Shown here piece by piece: positions 1-9,039 of a DNA stretch of 64,000 bases. The DNA is taken from positions 62,001 to 126,000 of the forward strand of contig NZ_JAEMHM010000012.1 in NCBI RefSeq assembly GCF_016458275.1. Direction: 5' to 3'. Position 1 is the stretch's first letter. Every line of letters begins with the position of its first letter. This DNA comes from Geomesophilobacter sediminis. GTDB taxonomy: Bacteria > Desulfobacterota > Desulfuromonadia > Geobacterales > Geobacteraceae. The notes under the pieces are model-generated. The model searched no databases. It was not told the origin of the DNA and was given only the letters and a program-made list of their open reading frames with translations. The translations under genes and the position numbers were made by a program.

Positions 1-181
1 TGCAGGCCGGTTTCGGGTCCAGCGGGCATTTTCGCCTTTTTTGGTGCGCATAGGCAAGGAGTTCCGAACAGTCGGGACAGAGCGCCCCTTTGCGGGTACC
101 GTGCTTGCCGCGGCAATAGATGCCGACGAAGCCGGTAAGTACCTTGATGTCGTCGTGCAATTTCTTCTCAAGCTTGTCCAT
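1..181 (-). CDS. YgbA-like (nitrous-oxide-stimulated promoter family) protein, 3' end outside window
   Basis: The visible N-terminal 60 codons begin MDKLEKKLHDDIKVLTGFVG and carry the YCRGKHG and LCPDCSELLAYAHQK motifs, followed by KCPL. This order and the Cys pairs match the small YgbA_NO family (E. coli YgbA), whose genes are induced by nitrosative stress in enterobacteria; the biochemical role is not settled. An in-frame TAG lies just upstream of the ATG at 179-181, which fixes the start. No clear Shine-Dalgarno sequence is seen. It diverges from pcnB. The rest of the gene, normally about 110-120 residues with more cysteines, lies beyond the left edge. The family call rests on motif memory, without a search. 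Confidence 0.8.
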   Translation of the reverse strand, partial: MDKLEKKLHDDIKVLTGFVGIYCRGKHGTRKGALCPDCSELLAYAHQKRRKCPLDPKPAC

Positions 182-285
182 GGCGTCATACTAACAGCGA
201 TGTGGGGAGGACGTCATGACCAAAGTCAAAAATCGGCATTTCGACACCTTTGCCTTTGCTCGGTATCTGTGTTATTTTCAGCGGA

Positions 286-1704
286 ATGAATAGAACCCCG
301 CAAAAAAACGTCATTCCCCGCGCCGAACACTGTATTTCCCGCTCCCTCCTCAGCCCCAACGGCGTAAGAGTCCTCTACAAGCTCAAAGAACAAGGCTTCA
401 CCGCCTACCTGGTGGGTGGCGGAGTCCGCGACCTGCTGCTGGGCCGCGAACCCAAGGATTTCGACGTCGTCACCGACGCGACCCCCAACGAGCTGAAGCG
501 GATTTTCCGCAACTGCCGCCTGATCGGGCGCCGGTTCCGACTGGCCCACCTCCATTTCCATGACGAGATCGTCGAGGTGGCGACCTTCCGCTCCACCGCC
601 GAGAACGCCCCGGAACCGGAAGACGAACCGCTGCCGGAGCCCCCGGTCGAGGTCGAGCCCGAGGAAGGCCAGGAACCGCCCCGCCGCCGAGAGCGGCGGC
701 ACCACCACGGCCCTTCCCTTTTGAAAAGCGAAGACGGGATGGTGCTCAGGGACAACCTCTTCGGCACCCCCGAGGAGGACGCGGTCCGGCGCGACTTCAC
801 CGTCAACGCGCTCTTTTACAACATCGCCGATTTTTCCATCATCGACTACGTGGGGGGGATGGAGGACCTCAAGGCGGGGGTGATCCGGACCATCGGCGAA
901 CCGCAGGTCCGCTTCACCGAGGACCCGGTCCGGATGATCCGTGCGGTGCGTTTCGCGTCCATGCTCGGCTTCAACATCGAGAACGAAACCCTGAATGCGA
1001 TCCATGAGCTTTGCGACAGCATCGTGAAGGCATCGCCGCCGCGTCTCTACGAGGAAGTGCTCAAGCTCCTGATGATGGGAGCGGGGGAACGGACCTACCA
1101 GATGCTGCGCCAGACCGGGCTCTTCGCGCCGCTCTTCCCCCATTTCGACGCCTGGCTCTCCCGCGAGAGCGAAGGCTTTCCCCACGTGAGGGTGAGCCGG
1201 GCCCTGGACTGGGTCGACGAGCGGCTCGGGCAGGGGGAAGCCGTTTCCCAGCCGCTGTTCATCGCCCTGGTGTTCGGGGAATACCTCGAAGAGAAGATCG
1301 CCCAGTACCGCGGCCACGGGCTCCCCTCCCAGCAGGCAACCGACGCCGCGATCGCCGATTTTGCCGGGGAGCTTTCCCCGACGGTGCTGGTACCCAACCG
1401 GGTGCTGATCGCGGTACGGGAAATCCTCTCCTGCCAGCACCGGTTCCAGAAGACCCCGGGGAGAAACGCCCGCGGCGTCCTGGCCCGCAAGTCCTTCCCC
1501 GACGCGCTCGCCTACCTGCGGTTTTTGGAGCAACTCACCCCGGTAAAACGTTCCCTCGCCGACTGGTGGGAGCGCTACCTGCACCAGAATCCGCTGGCCG
1601 GCCCGCCCCAGGAGAGCGGCGCCGAGCAAGGGGAAGAATCCGGCCCGGCCAAAAAGAAACGCCGCCGGAGAAGGCGGCGCAAACCCGCCGCCACCCCCGC
1701 CTAG
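286..1704 (+). CDS. pcnB: Poly(A) polymerase / CCA-adding-type nucleotidyltransferase (PcnB family)
   Basis: Adds adenosines to RNA 3' ends and so marks RNA for decay. The 472-residue protein has the class II nucleotidyltransferase signature [12 protein letters not shown] (about residues 42-53) followed by the metal-binding DFD (58-60), then the [12 protein letters not shown] and [13 protein letters not shown] motifs of the PolyA_pol and RNA-binding regions. The C-terminus ends in a basic tail ([12 protein letters not shown]), common in PcnB and likely RNA-binding. A proline- and acid-rich insertion (about residues 106-145) interrupts the head domain, as in many PcnB proteins. The ATG at 286 is preferred over an upstream in-frame ATG at 250 because the extra residues are not conserved-looking. 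It converges on uvrB, the two stop codons overlapping. Confidence 0.93.
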   Translation: MNRTPQKNVIPRAEHCISRSLLSPNGVRVLYKLKEQGFTAYLVGGGVRDLLLGREPKDFDVVTDATPNELKRIFRNCRLIGRRFRLAHLHFHDEIVEVATFRSTAENAPEPEDEPLPEPPVEVEPEEGQEPPRRRERRHHHGPSLLKSEDGMVLRDNLFGTPEEDAVRRDFTVNALFYNIADFSIIDYVGGMEDLKAGVIRTIGEPQVRFTEDPVRMIRAVRFASMLGFNIENETLNAIHELCDSIVKASPPRLYEEVLKLLMMGAGERTYQMLRQTGLFAPLFPHFDAWLSRESEGFPHVRVSRALDWVDERLGQGEAVSQPLFIALVFGEYLEEKIAQYRGHGLPSQQATDAAIADFAGELSPTVLVPNRVLIAVREILSCQHRFQKTPGRNARGVLARKSFPDALAYLRFLEQLTPVKRSLADWWERYLHQNPLAGPPQESGAEQGEESGPAKKKRRRRRRRKPAATPA

Positions 1705-3680
1705 AGCCTCAATTCCCGCTCTTCCAGTGCCTTGATCCGATCCCTCAGTTCGGCGGCCTTTTCGAATTCCATCGACTTGGCCGCCGTCAGCATCTCCTTC
1801 CTCAGCCGTTTCACCAGCTTGGCCGCCTCCTTGGGGTCGAGGAGTTCGTCCTTGACCGGCACCGTCACGTAATCCCGTTCCTCGGGAACCTCCAGGATAT
1901 TGGCGATCGCCCGGCGCACCGTCTCCGGGGTGATCCCGTTCGCCTCGTTGTAGGCGGACTGGATTTCGCGGCGCCGGAGCGTCTCGTCGATGGCGCTCTG
2001 CATCGATCCGGTGACGCGGTCGGCGTACATGATGACCCGCCCCGAGACGTTACGTGCGGCCCGGCCGCAGGTCTGGATCAGGGAGCGGGTCGAGCGGAGG
2101 AACCCTTCCTTGTCCGCGTCCAGGATGGCAACCAGGGAGACCTCCGGGAGGTCGAGCCCCTCGCGCAAAAGGTTGATGCCGACCAGCAGGTCGAATTCCC
2201 CCAGGCGGAGCTCGCGCAGGATCTGCATCCGCTGGAAGGTGTCGATGTCCGAGTGGAGGTAGCGGACCCTGATGCCGAGCTCGCGGTAGTAATCGGTGAG
2301 CTCCTCCGCCATCCGCTTGGTGAGCGTGGTGGCGAGGATCCTCCCGCCGGCGGCGATGGTGGCGCGCACTTCGGCCAGCAGATCGTCCACCTGCCCGGCG
2401 GCCGGCCGGACCTCGATGGCCGGGTCGATGAGGCCGGTCGGCCGGATCACCTGCTCCACCACGACGCCCCCCGCGGCGCGGAGCTCGTAATCGGCCGGCG
2501 TCGCGGAGATGTAGACGGTCTGGTGGAGCTTCTTCTCGAACTCCTTGAAGGTCAGCGGGCGGTTATCCAGGGCCGACGGGAGCCGGAAGCCGAAATCCAC
2601 CAGCGTTTCCTTCCGGCTGCGGTCGCCGCGGAACATCCCCCCCACCTGCGGCACGGTGATGTGCGACTCGTCGATCAGCATCAGGAAATCCTTCGGGAAG
2701 TAATCCAGAAGGGTGTAGGGGGGTTCCCCCGCCTTGCGGCCGTCGAAGTGGCGCGAATAGTTCTCGATCCCCTGGCAAAAGCCGATCTCCATCATCATCT
2801 CGATGTCGAAGAAGGTCCGCTGCTCGATGCGCTGCGCCTCGATGAGGCGATTTTCGGCATTGAAGCCGCGGATCCGCTCTTCCAGCTCCACCCGGATCGC
2901 CTCCACGGCGCGCTCCAGGGTTTCCCGGGTAGCGACGTAATGGGAGGCCGGATAGACCGCGCATTTGGGGAGGCGGTTCAACTGCACCCCGCGCAAAGGG
3001 TCGATCTCGGTGATGGCGTCGATGGTGTCCCCGAAGAATTCGACCCGCAGGGCCTTCTCGTCATCGTAGGCGGGGAAGATCTCCACCGTGTCGCCGCGCA
3101 CCCGGAAGGTGCCGCGGTGGAAGTCGATGTCGTTTCTCTCGTACTGGATGGCAACCAGCTTTTCCAAAAGCTCGTCCCGGTCCAGGGTCTCCCCCTCGCG
3201 CATCCGGATCTGCATCTCGCTGTAGGATTCGGGGGAGCCGATCCCGTAGATGCAGGAGACCGAGGCGACGATGATGACGTCGCGCCGGGTAAGGAGGCTG
3301 CGGGTGGCCGAGTGGCGAAACTTGTCGATCTCGTCGTTGATCGAGGAATCCTTCTCGATGAAGGTGTCGGTCGACGGGAGGTAGGCCTCCGGCTGGTAGT
3401 AGTCGTAATAGGAGACGAAGTACTCGACGGCGTTGTTGGGAAAGAGCTCCTTGAATTCGCCGTAGAGCTGGGCGGCCAGGGTCTTGTTCGGGGCGAGGAC
3501 CAGGGTCGGGCGGTTGGTCTGGGCGATCACGTTCGCCATCGAGAAGGTCTTCCCGGATCCGGTCACCCCGAGGAGGACCTGGGCCCGGTCTCCGCGCTCG
3601 ACCCCCGCGACGAGTTCCTTGATTGCCTGCGGCTGGTCGCCGCGCGGCTCGTAATTGGTTACCAGTTCGAATCTGTCCAT
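1701..3680 (-). CDS. uvrB: Excinuclease ABC subunit B
   Basis: UvrB verifies damage in nucleotide excision repair, loading onto DNA with UvrA and then recruiting the UvrC nuclease. The 659-residue length is normal. Walker A GVTGSGKT lies at residues 38-45. The beta-hairpin region [12 protein letters not shown], the DESH motif ([11 protein letters not shown]) and the C-terminal helicase motifs, including [16 protein letters not shown] and QTCGRAARN, are all present. The C-terminus carries the UVR domain that binds UvrC ([17 protein letters not shown]). The start [20 protein letters not shown] is the standard one; the frame stays open upstream but those residues are unlike UvrB. It appears to be monocistronic. 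Confidence 0.97.
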   Translation of the reverse strand: MDRFELVTNYEPRGDQPQAIKELVAGVERGDRAQVLLGVTGSGKTFSMANVIAQTNRPTLVLAPNKTLAAQLYGEFKELFPNNAVEYFVSYYDYYQPEAYLPSTDTFIEKDSSINDEIDKFRHSATRSLLTRRDVIIVASVSCIYGIGSPESYSEMQIRMREGETLDRDELLEKLVAIQYERNDIDFHRGTFRVRGDTVEIFPAYDDEKALRVEFFGDTIDAITEIDPLRGVQLNRLPKCAVYPASHYVATRETLERAVEAIRVELEERIRGFNAENRLIEAQRIEQRTFFDIEMMMEIGFCQGIENYSRHFDGRKAGEPPYTLLDYFPKDFLMLIDESHITVPQVGGMFRGDRSRKETLVDFGFRLPSALDNRPLTFKEFEKKLHQTVYISATPADYELRAAGGVVVEQVIRPTGLIDPAIEVRPAAGQVDDLLAEVRATIAAGGRILATTLTKRMAEELTDYYRELGIRVRYLHSDIDTFQRMQILRELRLGEFDLLVGINLLREGLDLPEVSLVAILDADKEGFLRSTRSLIQTCGRAARNVSGRVIMYADRVTGSMQSAIDETLRRREIQSAYNEANGITPETVRRAIANILEVPEERDYVTVPVKDELLDPKEAAKLVKRLRKEMLTAAKSMEFEKAAELRDRIKALEERELRL

Positions 3681-3740
3681 GGGGTGGGATGATAGCACGA
3701 AGGATGGGGATTCGGGAAGAGAGGGGAATGGAGGTCTGCG

Positions 3741-3801
3741 GCAGGAGCGCCCTTGCGGACGCGATTTCGGGGTGAACATCGCGCCCGGAAGGGCCTCCCA
3801 C
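3741..3801. repeat. Family A interspersed palindromic repeat
   Basis: The stretch starts with GCAGGAGCGCCCTTGCGGAC and ends with CCGGAAGGGCCTCCCACGC, so its ends can pair. It sits between uvrB and the response-regulator gene, in non-coding sequence. The same GGGAGCGCC ends recur at 11.3, 25.0, 32.6, 42.5 and 63.9 kb. Confidence 0.7.
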
Positions 3802-3847
3802 GCAAGGATCGGTTATTCGTGACGTTTATGGGATTGCGCCCGGAGGT

Positions 3848-4291
3848 TCAGCTGCAGGCGCGCAGCGGAGGGAGCTGGTTCACCACGAGCCAGTAGTTCA
3901 CCACCTGCTTGAGGTCGGAACAGAACTGGGTGTAATCCACCGGCTTGCGGATGTAACTGTTGGCGCCCAGGGTGTAACTGTCGAGAATGTCCTGCTCCTC
4001 GGTGGACGAGGTGAACACCACCACCGGGATCATCTTGGTGCGATGGTCGCTGCGGATGCGGCGCAAAACCTCGAGCCCGTTCACCCTGGGGAGCTTGAGA
4101 TCGAGCAGGATCAGCAGCGGCCGGATCGACGGATCGCGGTCGTCGTAGGTACCGGTTCCAAAAAGGAAATCCAGCGCCTCCGCGCCGTCGTGGGCCACCA
4201 CGATCTCGTGCGGCATCTGTTTCTTCACCGCCCTCAGGGTTAGCGCCTCGTCATCCGCGTTGTCTTCTACCAAAAGGATCATCTTGTTCAT
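3848..4291 (-). CDS. Single-domain response regulator (CheY/Rcp1-like)
   Basis: A 147-residue receiver domain with no output domain. The acidic pocket (VEDNADDE), phosphoacceptor D64 in ILLDLKLPRV, the switch Thr in VVFTSS (T94) and the invariant Lys in IRKPVD (K116) are all present. Long spacing before LLDLKLPRVNGLEVL and the C-terminal NYWLVVNQLPP resemble the Rcp1 subclass, which serves phytochrome-like or other hybrid histidine kinases by phosphotransfer. No kinase lies in the window, so its partner is unknown. A second regulator of the same subclass lies about 0.4 kb away at 4707-5090, and tatA lies between them on the opposite strand. A purine-rich Shine-Dalgarno sequence (AAGGAGAC) precedes the ATG. 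Confidence 0.92.
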   Translation of the reverse strand: MNKMILLVEDNADDEALTLRAVKKQMPHEIVVAHDGAEALDFLFGTGTYDDRDPSIRPLLILLDLKLPRVNGLEVLRRIRSDHRTKMIPVVVFTSSTEEQDILDSYTLGANSYIRKPVDYTQFCSDLKQVVNYWLVVNQLPPLRACS

Positions 4292-4369
4292 CGCAGGTCT
4301 CCTTCGGTCATCGCATCACAGGGAACTGGCCGACTCCGGATGGATTTTCGGCCGGCCCGCGCCAACTGC

Positions 4370-4398
4370 TTGATTTTTTAACCGCCCAATGACATACT
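4370..4398 (+). promoter_or_regulatory. Possible sigma70-type promoter for tatA
   Basis: TTGATT (4370-4375) and CATACT (4393-4398) are separated by 17 bases, about 38 bases upstream of the tatA start. Each box matches the consensus at four of six positions, so this is a sequence-only prediction. Confidence 0.4.
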
Positions 4399-4435
4399 CA
4401 GGCAACTTAAGGTTTAACGTCAAACGGAGGGAGTC

Positions 4436-4624
4436 ATGTTCGGATTCGGCGTACCGGAGCTGCTCATCATCCTGGTCATCGTTCTCGTCATCTTCGGCGC
4501 GTCGCGCCTTCCCGAGATCGGCGGCGCACTCGGTAAAAGCATCAGGAACTTCAAAAACGCTTCCAGCGGCAAGGACGAGATCGAAATCAAGCCGGGTCGT
4601 CCCGACGACGACAAGAAAGCCTGA
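4436..4624 (+). CDS. tatA: Sec-independent protein translocase subunit TatA/E
   Basis: A 62-residue protein of the TatA/E family, which forms the channel of the twin-arginine translocase for folded, often cofactor-bearing proteins. It has a short N-terminal membrane helix ([20 protein letters not shown]), the hinge [17 protein letters not shown], an amphipathic helix and an acidic tail, all typical. Strong Shine-Dalgarno sequence (CGGAGGGAG) before the ATG. It stands alone with its own terminator and without tatC nearby. A plausible client in this window is ActB at 32.7-35.6 kb, which carries an SRRTFL twin-arginine motif. Confidence 0.95.
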   Translation: MFGFGVPELLIILVIVLVIFGASRLPEIGGALGKSIRNFKNASSGKDEIEIKPGRPDDDKKA

Positions 4625-4650
4625 TCCTTCCAGCTGCGGTTAGTGACCAC

Positions 4651-4687
4651 AAAAAAGCCCTCGTCTTATGGACGGGGGCTTTTTTTG
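4651..4687 (+). terminator. Rho-independent terminator after tatA, probably bidirectional
   Basis: Stem AGCCCTCGTC (4656-4665), a five-base loop and GACGGGGGCT (4671-4680), with one G-T wobble, then TTTTTTT. A run of six A before the stem gives the opposite strand a U-run as well, so it can also end the regulator at 4707-5090. Confidence 0.88.
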
Positions 4688-4706
4688 TCCTACCAGGCGG
4701 GCCCCG

Positions 4707-5090
4707 TCAGGTCAGAAGCGTCCTCTTCAGCGCTTCGGTGTCCAGCGGCTTGGTCAAAACCGCGTCCACCCCCAACGACAAGCACCTTTCTATCTCCGCC
4801 GGATTTTCCGACGCCGACAGGGCGATGACCCGCAGGTCCTTGGTGCGCTGGTCGCTCCGGATCCGCTTCAGGACGTCGACTCCGTCGATCTTGGGGAGCT
4901 TCAGGTCGAGCAGGATGATCTGCTCCTCCCCGTCGGGCCCTCCCGCCGGGTCGACCAGCAGCTTTCCTAACGCCTCGGCTCCGTCCCGCGCCACCTCGAC
5001 CGACGCGAACCCCGCCTTGCGCAACGCCCGCAAGGCAAGTTCCTCACAATCACAGTTGTCCTCTACGAGCAGTATTCTCGGATCGCCCAT
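4707..5090 (-). CDS. Single-domain response regulator
   Basis: A 127-residue receiver domain without an output domain. The acidic pocket is VEDNCDCEE, the phosphoacceptor D62 lies in ILLDLKLPKIDGVDVL, a serine (ALSASE) replaces the usual switch Thr, and the conserved Lys is in LTKPLD (K114). It is clearly related to the regulator at 3848-4291, sharing LLDLKLP and KRIRSDQRTK-type segments, and may be an old duplicate. The start at 5090 is chosen because AGGAGGTACC directly precedes this ATG; an open frame continues upstream without conserved sequence. The 5' region is unusually long and gene-free. No histidine kinase is encoded nearby. Confidence 0.9.
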   Translation of the reverse strand: MGDPRILLVEDNCDCEELALRALRKAGFASVEVARDGAEALGKLLVDPAGGPDGEEQIILLDLKLPKIDGVDVLKRIRSDQRTKDLRVIALSASENPAEIERCLSLGVDAVLTKPLDTEALKRTLLT

Positions 5091-5564
5091 GGTACCTCCT
5101 AGAGCTCGTCCAGAAAAGCAGTCAACGCTCGACAACCGTCCATTAATATGCATAAGAGGGTCGGCATTTCCGTTCATACAGTTGGTCGCTGCCACCGGCT
5201 CTCTCCAATCCCCATGTATCCCTGCCCCTTTTGTCTCAGGAGCCGGCCACTCTGGCATAGCAGGGTTAGCCGGACCGCCTGGTCCTCAGAGAAGGGAACG
5301 CACAGTCATAGTTTTAATATTAGCGGTTTTTAGTAAATTACCACTATTAAAGTTACATTGCAACTCGAAATATTGAAGCTGACCGTTATGACAGATCTGG
5401 CGGTGGGAAATCCTGGGCTGGCGATGGACTGACAGTGCCGTTGCCAGCGCTATGTCTTTGATGCATTCTCATCGTCCTAGGGCGGCTGCGGTGGTGACAT
5501 CAGGTGTGAGAACCGCGGAGAATGAACTGAGGAGAGGTTGGGCGGCAAAGCGGTTGTGACTGTA
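5091..5564. other. 474-base stretch without a recognisable gene
   Basis: No open frame here has a good start signal and protein-like composition. The stretch 5290-5385 is clearly richer in A and T than its surroundings (for example TTTTAATATTAGCGG and TTAGTAAATTACCACT). The part nearest the regulator (5100-5290) could form a structured leader on the minus strand, but it matches no RNA family that I can name with confidence. The region separates the response regulator from the 3' end of the DNA ligase gene. Confidence 0.5.
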
Positions 5565-7100
5565 TCATCGCTCCGAGCGGCCGCGGAAAAGCGCCCGTAT
5601 GGTAGCCATGGTGTCCGCCTCGGCAGGTTCTTTGTCAGGGCGGTAGCGCTTCACCCGGGCAAAACGGAGTGCAAAACCGCCCGGGTAGCGCGGGCTCGCC
5701 TGGATGTCGGAAAAGGCGATCTCCACCACCAGCTCCGGTTTCACATAGACCGTCCCGGCATCGCGGGACACCTCGAGTTCGAGAAGCCGGGCCGTCTGCC
5801 AGGCGAGCATCGCGTCGGTGAGTCCTTTGAAGGTCTTGCCGAGCATGACGAAGCCGCCATGCTCGTCGCGAGCACCGAGATGGAGGTTGCTCAGGGTCCC
5901 CTGCCGGCGTCCGTGCCCCCATTCGGCAGCCAGGATCACCAGGTCCAGGGTCTGCACCGGTTTCACCTTGAGCCAGCCGTAGCCCCGCCGCCCCGCCTCG
6001 TAGGGGAAGTCGCCCGCCTTGGCCATCACCCCTTCGTGGCCAAGCTCCAGAAGTTCCGCCAGAAACTGCGCCCCGCGGGCCGGGTCCGCGGTAACCAGGC
6101 GGGGGATCACGACCTCCGGGGGGAGTACCTCGGCCAGGCGTGCGAAGCGCACCCGTTCCGGCAAAGCGATCAGGCTCTCCCCGTCATGGTAGAGGCAGTC
6201 GAAGTAAAAGGGCGAAAGCGGATAGCTCCGGCGCTGCTCGGCCACACCCAGGCGGCGTCCGAAGCGGCGCATCGTGGTCTGGAACGGGTGCGGCGAGCCG
6301 TCCGAGCGAAGTGCCAGCGCCTCCCCGTCCAGGATCAGGCTTTGCGCCGCGAACTCCCGCGCCCCCTCCACGAGTTCGGGTACGGCATCGGTTACGTCGT
6401 TGAGATTGCGGCTGTAGACGCGGACGCGGTCGCCTTCCTTATGCAGCTGGACCCGGGCGCCGTCCAGCTTCCACTGCAGGTCCGCCTCCCCCAGCCTGGC
6501 CAGAGCTTCCTCCAGGTCGGCGGCGGGCTGCGCCAGCATCGGCGCCACCGGCTTGAACAGGGTGAGGGTGAACGCGGAGAGACCTTCCCGCCCGCGGGTT
6601 AAGAGCGCGCCGGCGACCGGGGCAAGATCTCCCGCCACCATGGCCGCCCGGCGCAGCTCTCCCACCGGGATTCCCGCGGCACGGGCGACGCCTTCCTCCA
6701 TCACCCCTTCGAGCGCTCCCTGGCGCAGCTCGCCCAGGGTGATCCGGATCAGGAAATCCTGTTCGCGCCGGGTCGCCTTTTGAAAAAGTGCGGCAAGCGC
6801 GGCGCGGCGCCTTTCCTGGGAACCGGCTCCGGAGTCGGCTGCGATCGCATCAAAGGCAGCATCGACCTCGTGCAGGCTCAGGGTCGGCAGCGCTGCCGCG
6901 GCAGCCTGAAGACGGAAAAGGCGCGCCGGACCGACGCCGATGCGCCCCTGGCGCAGGACTCCGCTCAGGTAGTTGACGGCAATGGGAATTTCGTCGCCGG
7001 AAAGGCGGGACAAAAGGGAGGCGAGGAGATCGATCTTGCTCAGCCGGCGGGAGGTGCCGGCGAGCCCTTCGGAAACGGAAACGACCTCGTCGAGAAGCAT
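5565..7100 (-). CDS. ATP-dependent DNA ligase
   Basis: Joins nicked DNA through a ligase-AMP intermediate. Three domains are visible in the 511-residue protein: an N-terminal DNA-binding domain (about 1-175), an adenylation domain with the catalytic KLDG (K211, in LQWKLDGARVQLH) and later motifs LILDGEALAL, YFDCLYHDG and HEGVMAK, and a C-terminal OB domain from about 375 with WLKVKP. This is the archaeal/actinobacterial LigB-type layout and is separate from the NAD-dependent LigA that bacteria use for replication. No polymerase, phosphoesterase or Ku domain is attached. The ATG lies only four bases after the methyltransferase stop, with no clear Shine-Dalgarno sequence, so it may be translated by coupling. 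The start fits the usual N-terminal sequence of the family. Confidence 0.93.
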   Translation of the reverse strand: MLLDEVVSVSEGLAGTSRRLSKIDLLASLLSRLSGDEIPIAVNYLSGVLRQGRIGVGPARLFRLQAAAAALPTLSLHEVDAAFDAIAADSGAGSQERRRAALAALFQKATRREQDFLIRITLGELRQGALEGVMEEGVARAAGIPVGELRRAAMVAGDLAPVAGALLTRGREGLSAFTLTLFKPVAPMLAQPAADLEEALARLGEADLQWKLDGARVQLHKEGDRVRVYSRNLNDVTDAVPELVEGAREFAAQSLILDGEALALRSDGSPHPFQTTMRRFGRRLGVAEQRRSYPLSPFYFDCLYHDGESLIALPERVRFARLAEVLPPEVVIPRLVTADPARGAQFLAELLELGHEGVMAKAGDFPYEAGRRGYGWLKVKPVQTLDLVILAAEWGHGRRQGTLSNLHLGARDEHGGFVMLGKTFKGLTDAMLAWQTARLLELEVSRDAGTVYVKPELVVEIAFSDIQASPRYPGGFALRFARVKRYRPDKEPAEADTMATIRALFRGRSER

Positions 7101-7104
7101 GGGG

Positions 7105-7878
7105 TCACGCAGGGGAGTTGGTGGCGGAGCGGAACTCCTGCCGGTTCCAGGTGGTCATGCAGGAAGGGCGGTCGGGATCAGGCTCGCAGCAGTACATCTC
7201 GTCGCCCGGGTAGCCGGTAATGCGGAGCCCGGCGGAGCGGAGCATCGCCTCGACCCCGGCATGGTTGGGGATCCACCAGTTGGTGGGGTCGCCGGCGAAG
7301 CGGTGCTCGATGAAGGCCATCTTGGGCCAGCCGGCCTCGAGCAGGGTGTCGCGGTCGTTGATCCAGTGATCGAGCTGGTCGACCACGTCGCGGCCGGGGA
7401 GGGTAAGGGTTTGGAATACCATGAGTCGGGCCACCTTCTGGGCGATGATGTCCAGCGCCAGGAGCGGATAACGGAGGTGGTAGAAGACCCCCATGAACAG
7501 GACCAGGTCCCAGCTGTCCTGGGTGCGGGCGAGATCATACACCTGCATTTCCCGGAACTCAACCCGGTCCTTGAGTCCGAACTTCTCCGCCGCCCAGCGG
7601 GCCTGCTCCAGGTAACGGCCGTCGACATCGATGCCGGTCACCCGCGCTCCGCGCCGGGCCAGCTCGAAGCTGTAGAATCCGGCGTTGCAGCCGATATCGA
7701 GGGCGCGCCACCCGGTGAGGTCGGCCGGGATGAACGGGGCGAGCTCCTGCCATTTGAAGGCGGGGAAGTCGCCCAGGAAGTGGTCCGGGGCGGTCTGGCT
7801 CCCGTCGGGAAGGTGCAGGTTGTGGAACCACGGGGCGAGTTCCCGGATTTCCTGCAGGGTAGTTTTTTCCTCGGTCAT
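7105..7878 (-). CDS. SAM-dependent methyltransferase, TIGR04290-like
   Basis: A 257-residue class I methyltransferase. The SAM-binding loop is WRALDIGCNAGFYSFELA followed by the acidic strand end VTGIDVDGRYLEQAR. The N-terminal PWFHNLHLPDG and LGDFPAFKWQ motifs and the later GDPTNWWIPNH segment match, from memory, the TIGR04290 family (named after a Ramlibacter protein), which also resembles CmoB in its fold. The acceptor is unknown; its place at the end of a glycosyltransferase operon suggests a sugar or glycan. A GAGGACGACC Shine-Dalgarno-like sequence precedes the ATG. A family B repeat lies between this gene and the glycosyltransferase upstream. Confidence 0.85.
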   Translation of the reverse strand: MTEEKTTLQEIRELAPWFHNLHLPDGSQTAPDHFLGDFPAFKWQELAPFIPADLTGWRALDIGCNAGFYSFELARRGARVTGIDVDGRYLEQARWAAEKFGLKDRVEFREMQVYDLARTQDSWDLVLFMGVFYHLRYPLLALDIIAQKVARLMVFQTLTLPGRDVVDQLDHWINDRDTLLEAGWPKMAFIEHRFAGDPTNWWIPNHAGVEAMLRSAGLRITGYPGDEMYCCEPDPDRPSCMTTWNRQEFRSATNSPA

Positions 7879-7929
7879 CGGTCGTCCTCAAACTGCTGCC
7901 AGAGCCAACCTGCCATCAATCACCAAAGG

Positions 7930-7975
7930 CACATCCCCCCCGCCCCCTTCGCAAGGGAGGGCGTTTTAAGGGGTT
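7930..7975. repeat. Family B repeat, partial
   Basis: ATCCCCCCCGCCCCCTTCGC followed by AAGGGAGGGCG is a degenerate copy of the CCCTTCAAGGG-type palindrome. It lies in the 105-base gap between two genes of the glycan operon. Confidence 0.55.
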
Positions 7976-7983
7976 GATCCACC

Positions 7984-9039
7984 TCAGCACTCGTTGAGAT
8001 ATTCCTCCAGCTCCTGAGCCCGCCGGGCGGCGCTGTGGAAGGCAAGAGCCCGCTCCCGGGCCCGCCGTGCGACTCCCAGGCGCTCCGATTCCGGGAGTTC
8101 GCGCAGATAGCAGAGCACATCCTTTTCGTTCTCAGCAACGAGGATCTCAACACCGGGAGTGAAGAACTCCTCCAGCCCGGGCCACCGGTCGCTCACCAGG
8201 GGGACCCCGCAGGCCGCCGCCTCGAAGAGCCGGACACTCGGTGAATAGCCGGCGGCGATCATGTCCCTGCGGGTCACGTTGAGGGTAAAGCGCTGCGCCG
8301 TGTAGAACTCCCGGTGGCTTTCCGGGGCAAGGTGTTCGATCCGGCCGGTATTCGCGGGCCAGGGGATCTGTTCGGGGTACTGGGATCCCGCCACCACGAA
8401 GCGCCCTTCCCCCCAAAGCAGGGCCGGCCGCACCAGGAGCCGCTCCAGGGTCGGCTGCCGGTCGTCGCTGTAGGTGCCGAGGTAGCCGAGGTCCCAGCGG
8501 TGCGGGCGGGGAATCGGGTAGTGCAGCTCGGGATCGACCGAACAGTAGAGGGCGCGGGCCCGCGGCGCGCCGTAGTCCCGCTCCAGGGCGCCCAGGGTCG
8601 GCCCTCCGGTGAAGGAGAGGTAGAGGTGATAGCGCGGGATGAGTTCCCGGGAAAGGTAGGCACACTTGCCGCGCCGGAGGCGGGACAGGGTCACCGGGGT
8701 GTCGATGTCGTAAAACGCGGTGACCCCGCCGGCATTTGCGGTGACCCACTCTCCCACGGCGATCCCCTCCGGCACGTAGGAGCCGACGATGACACAGTCC
8801 GCCTCCCGGATGCGGGGGGCGTGCCGCAAGAAGAGCTCGTCCAGGTTCTGGTAGAGGATGGTGCGGCAGTACGGCGGCTCGGGGAGGTCCCGGTTCGCCG
8901 CGTACCACGGCACATCGCGCTCCAGAAATACGATGTCGTGGCCGCGCCGCGCCAATTCCCTCAGCAGCGCGCGGTAGGTGGTGGCATGGCCGTTTCCCCA
9001 GGAGGAGGTGATCGAAAGCCCCACGACGACGACCTTCAT
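7984..9039 (-). CDS. CgeB-like glycosyltransferase (first of three paralogues)
   Basis: A 351-residue protein starting MKVVVVGLSITSSWGNGHAT, a Rossmann-like N-domain with a Gly-rich loop typical of GT-B enzymes. The C-terminal half carries the CgeB/Glyco_trans_1_2 pattern: FTLNVTRRDMIAAGYSPSVR, then LFEAAACGVPLVSDRWPGLEEFF, where the Glu binds the nucleotide-sugar ribose in related GT-B enzymes. CgeB of Bacillus acts in spore-crust glycosylation; the substrate here is unknown. It overlaps the upstream paralogue by ATGA, indicating coupled translation. The ATG at 9039 starts the conserved domain; the frame is open further upstream but that reads through the neighbour. Confidence 0.85.
   Translation of the reverse strand: MKVVVVGLSITSSWGNGHATTYRALLRELARRGHDIVFLERDVPWYAANRDLPEPPYCRTILYQNLDELFLRHAPRIREADCVIVGSYVPEGIAVGEWVTANAGGVTAFYDIDTPVTLSRLRRGKCAYLSRELIPRYHLYLSFTGGPTLGALERDYGAPRARALYCSVDPELHYPIPRPHRWDLGYLGTYSDDRQPTLERLLVRPALLWGEGRFVVAGSQYPEQIPWPANTGRIEHLAPESHREFYTAQRFTLNVTRRDMIAAGYSPSVRLFEAAACGVPLVSDRWPGLEEFFTPGVEILVAENEKDVLCYLRELPESERLGVARRARERALAFHSAARRAQELEEYLNEC

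Noticed and set aside
226-1629. Long minus-strand frame opposite pcnB
   Set aside because: Antisense shadow of pcnB; no recognisable motif and no ribosome-binding site.
1011-3692. Long open frame on the plus strand opposite uvrB
   Set aside because: It is antisense to a clear uvrB gene and has GC-driven composition rich in Arg, Gly and Pro, with no domain.
5100-5400. Cyclic-di-GMP (GEMM) or cobalamin riboswitch
   Set aside because: The GAACGCACAG fragment resembles part of GEMM, but the GCAAACC and paired stems are absent, and no B12 box was found.
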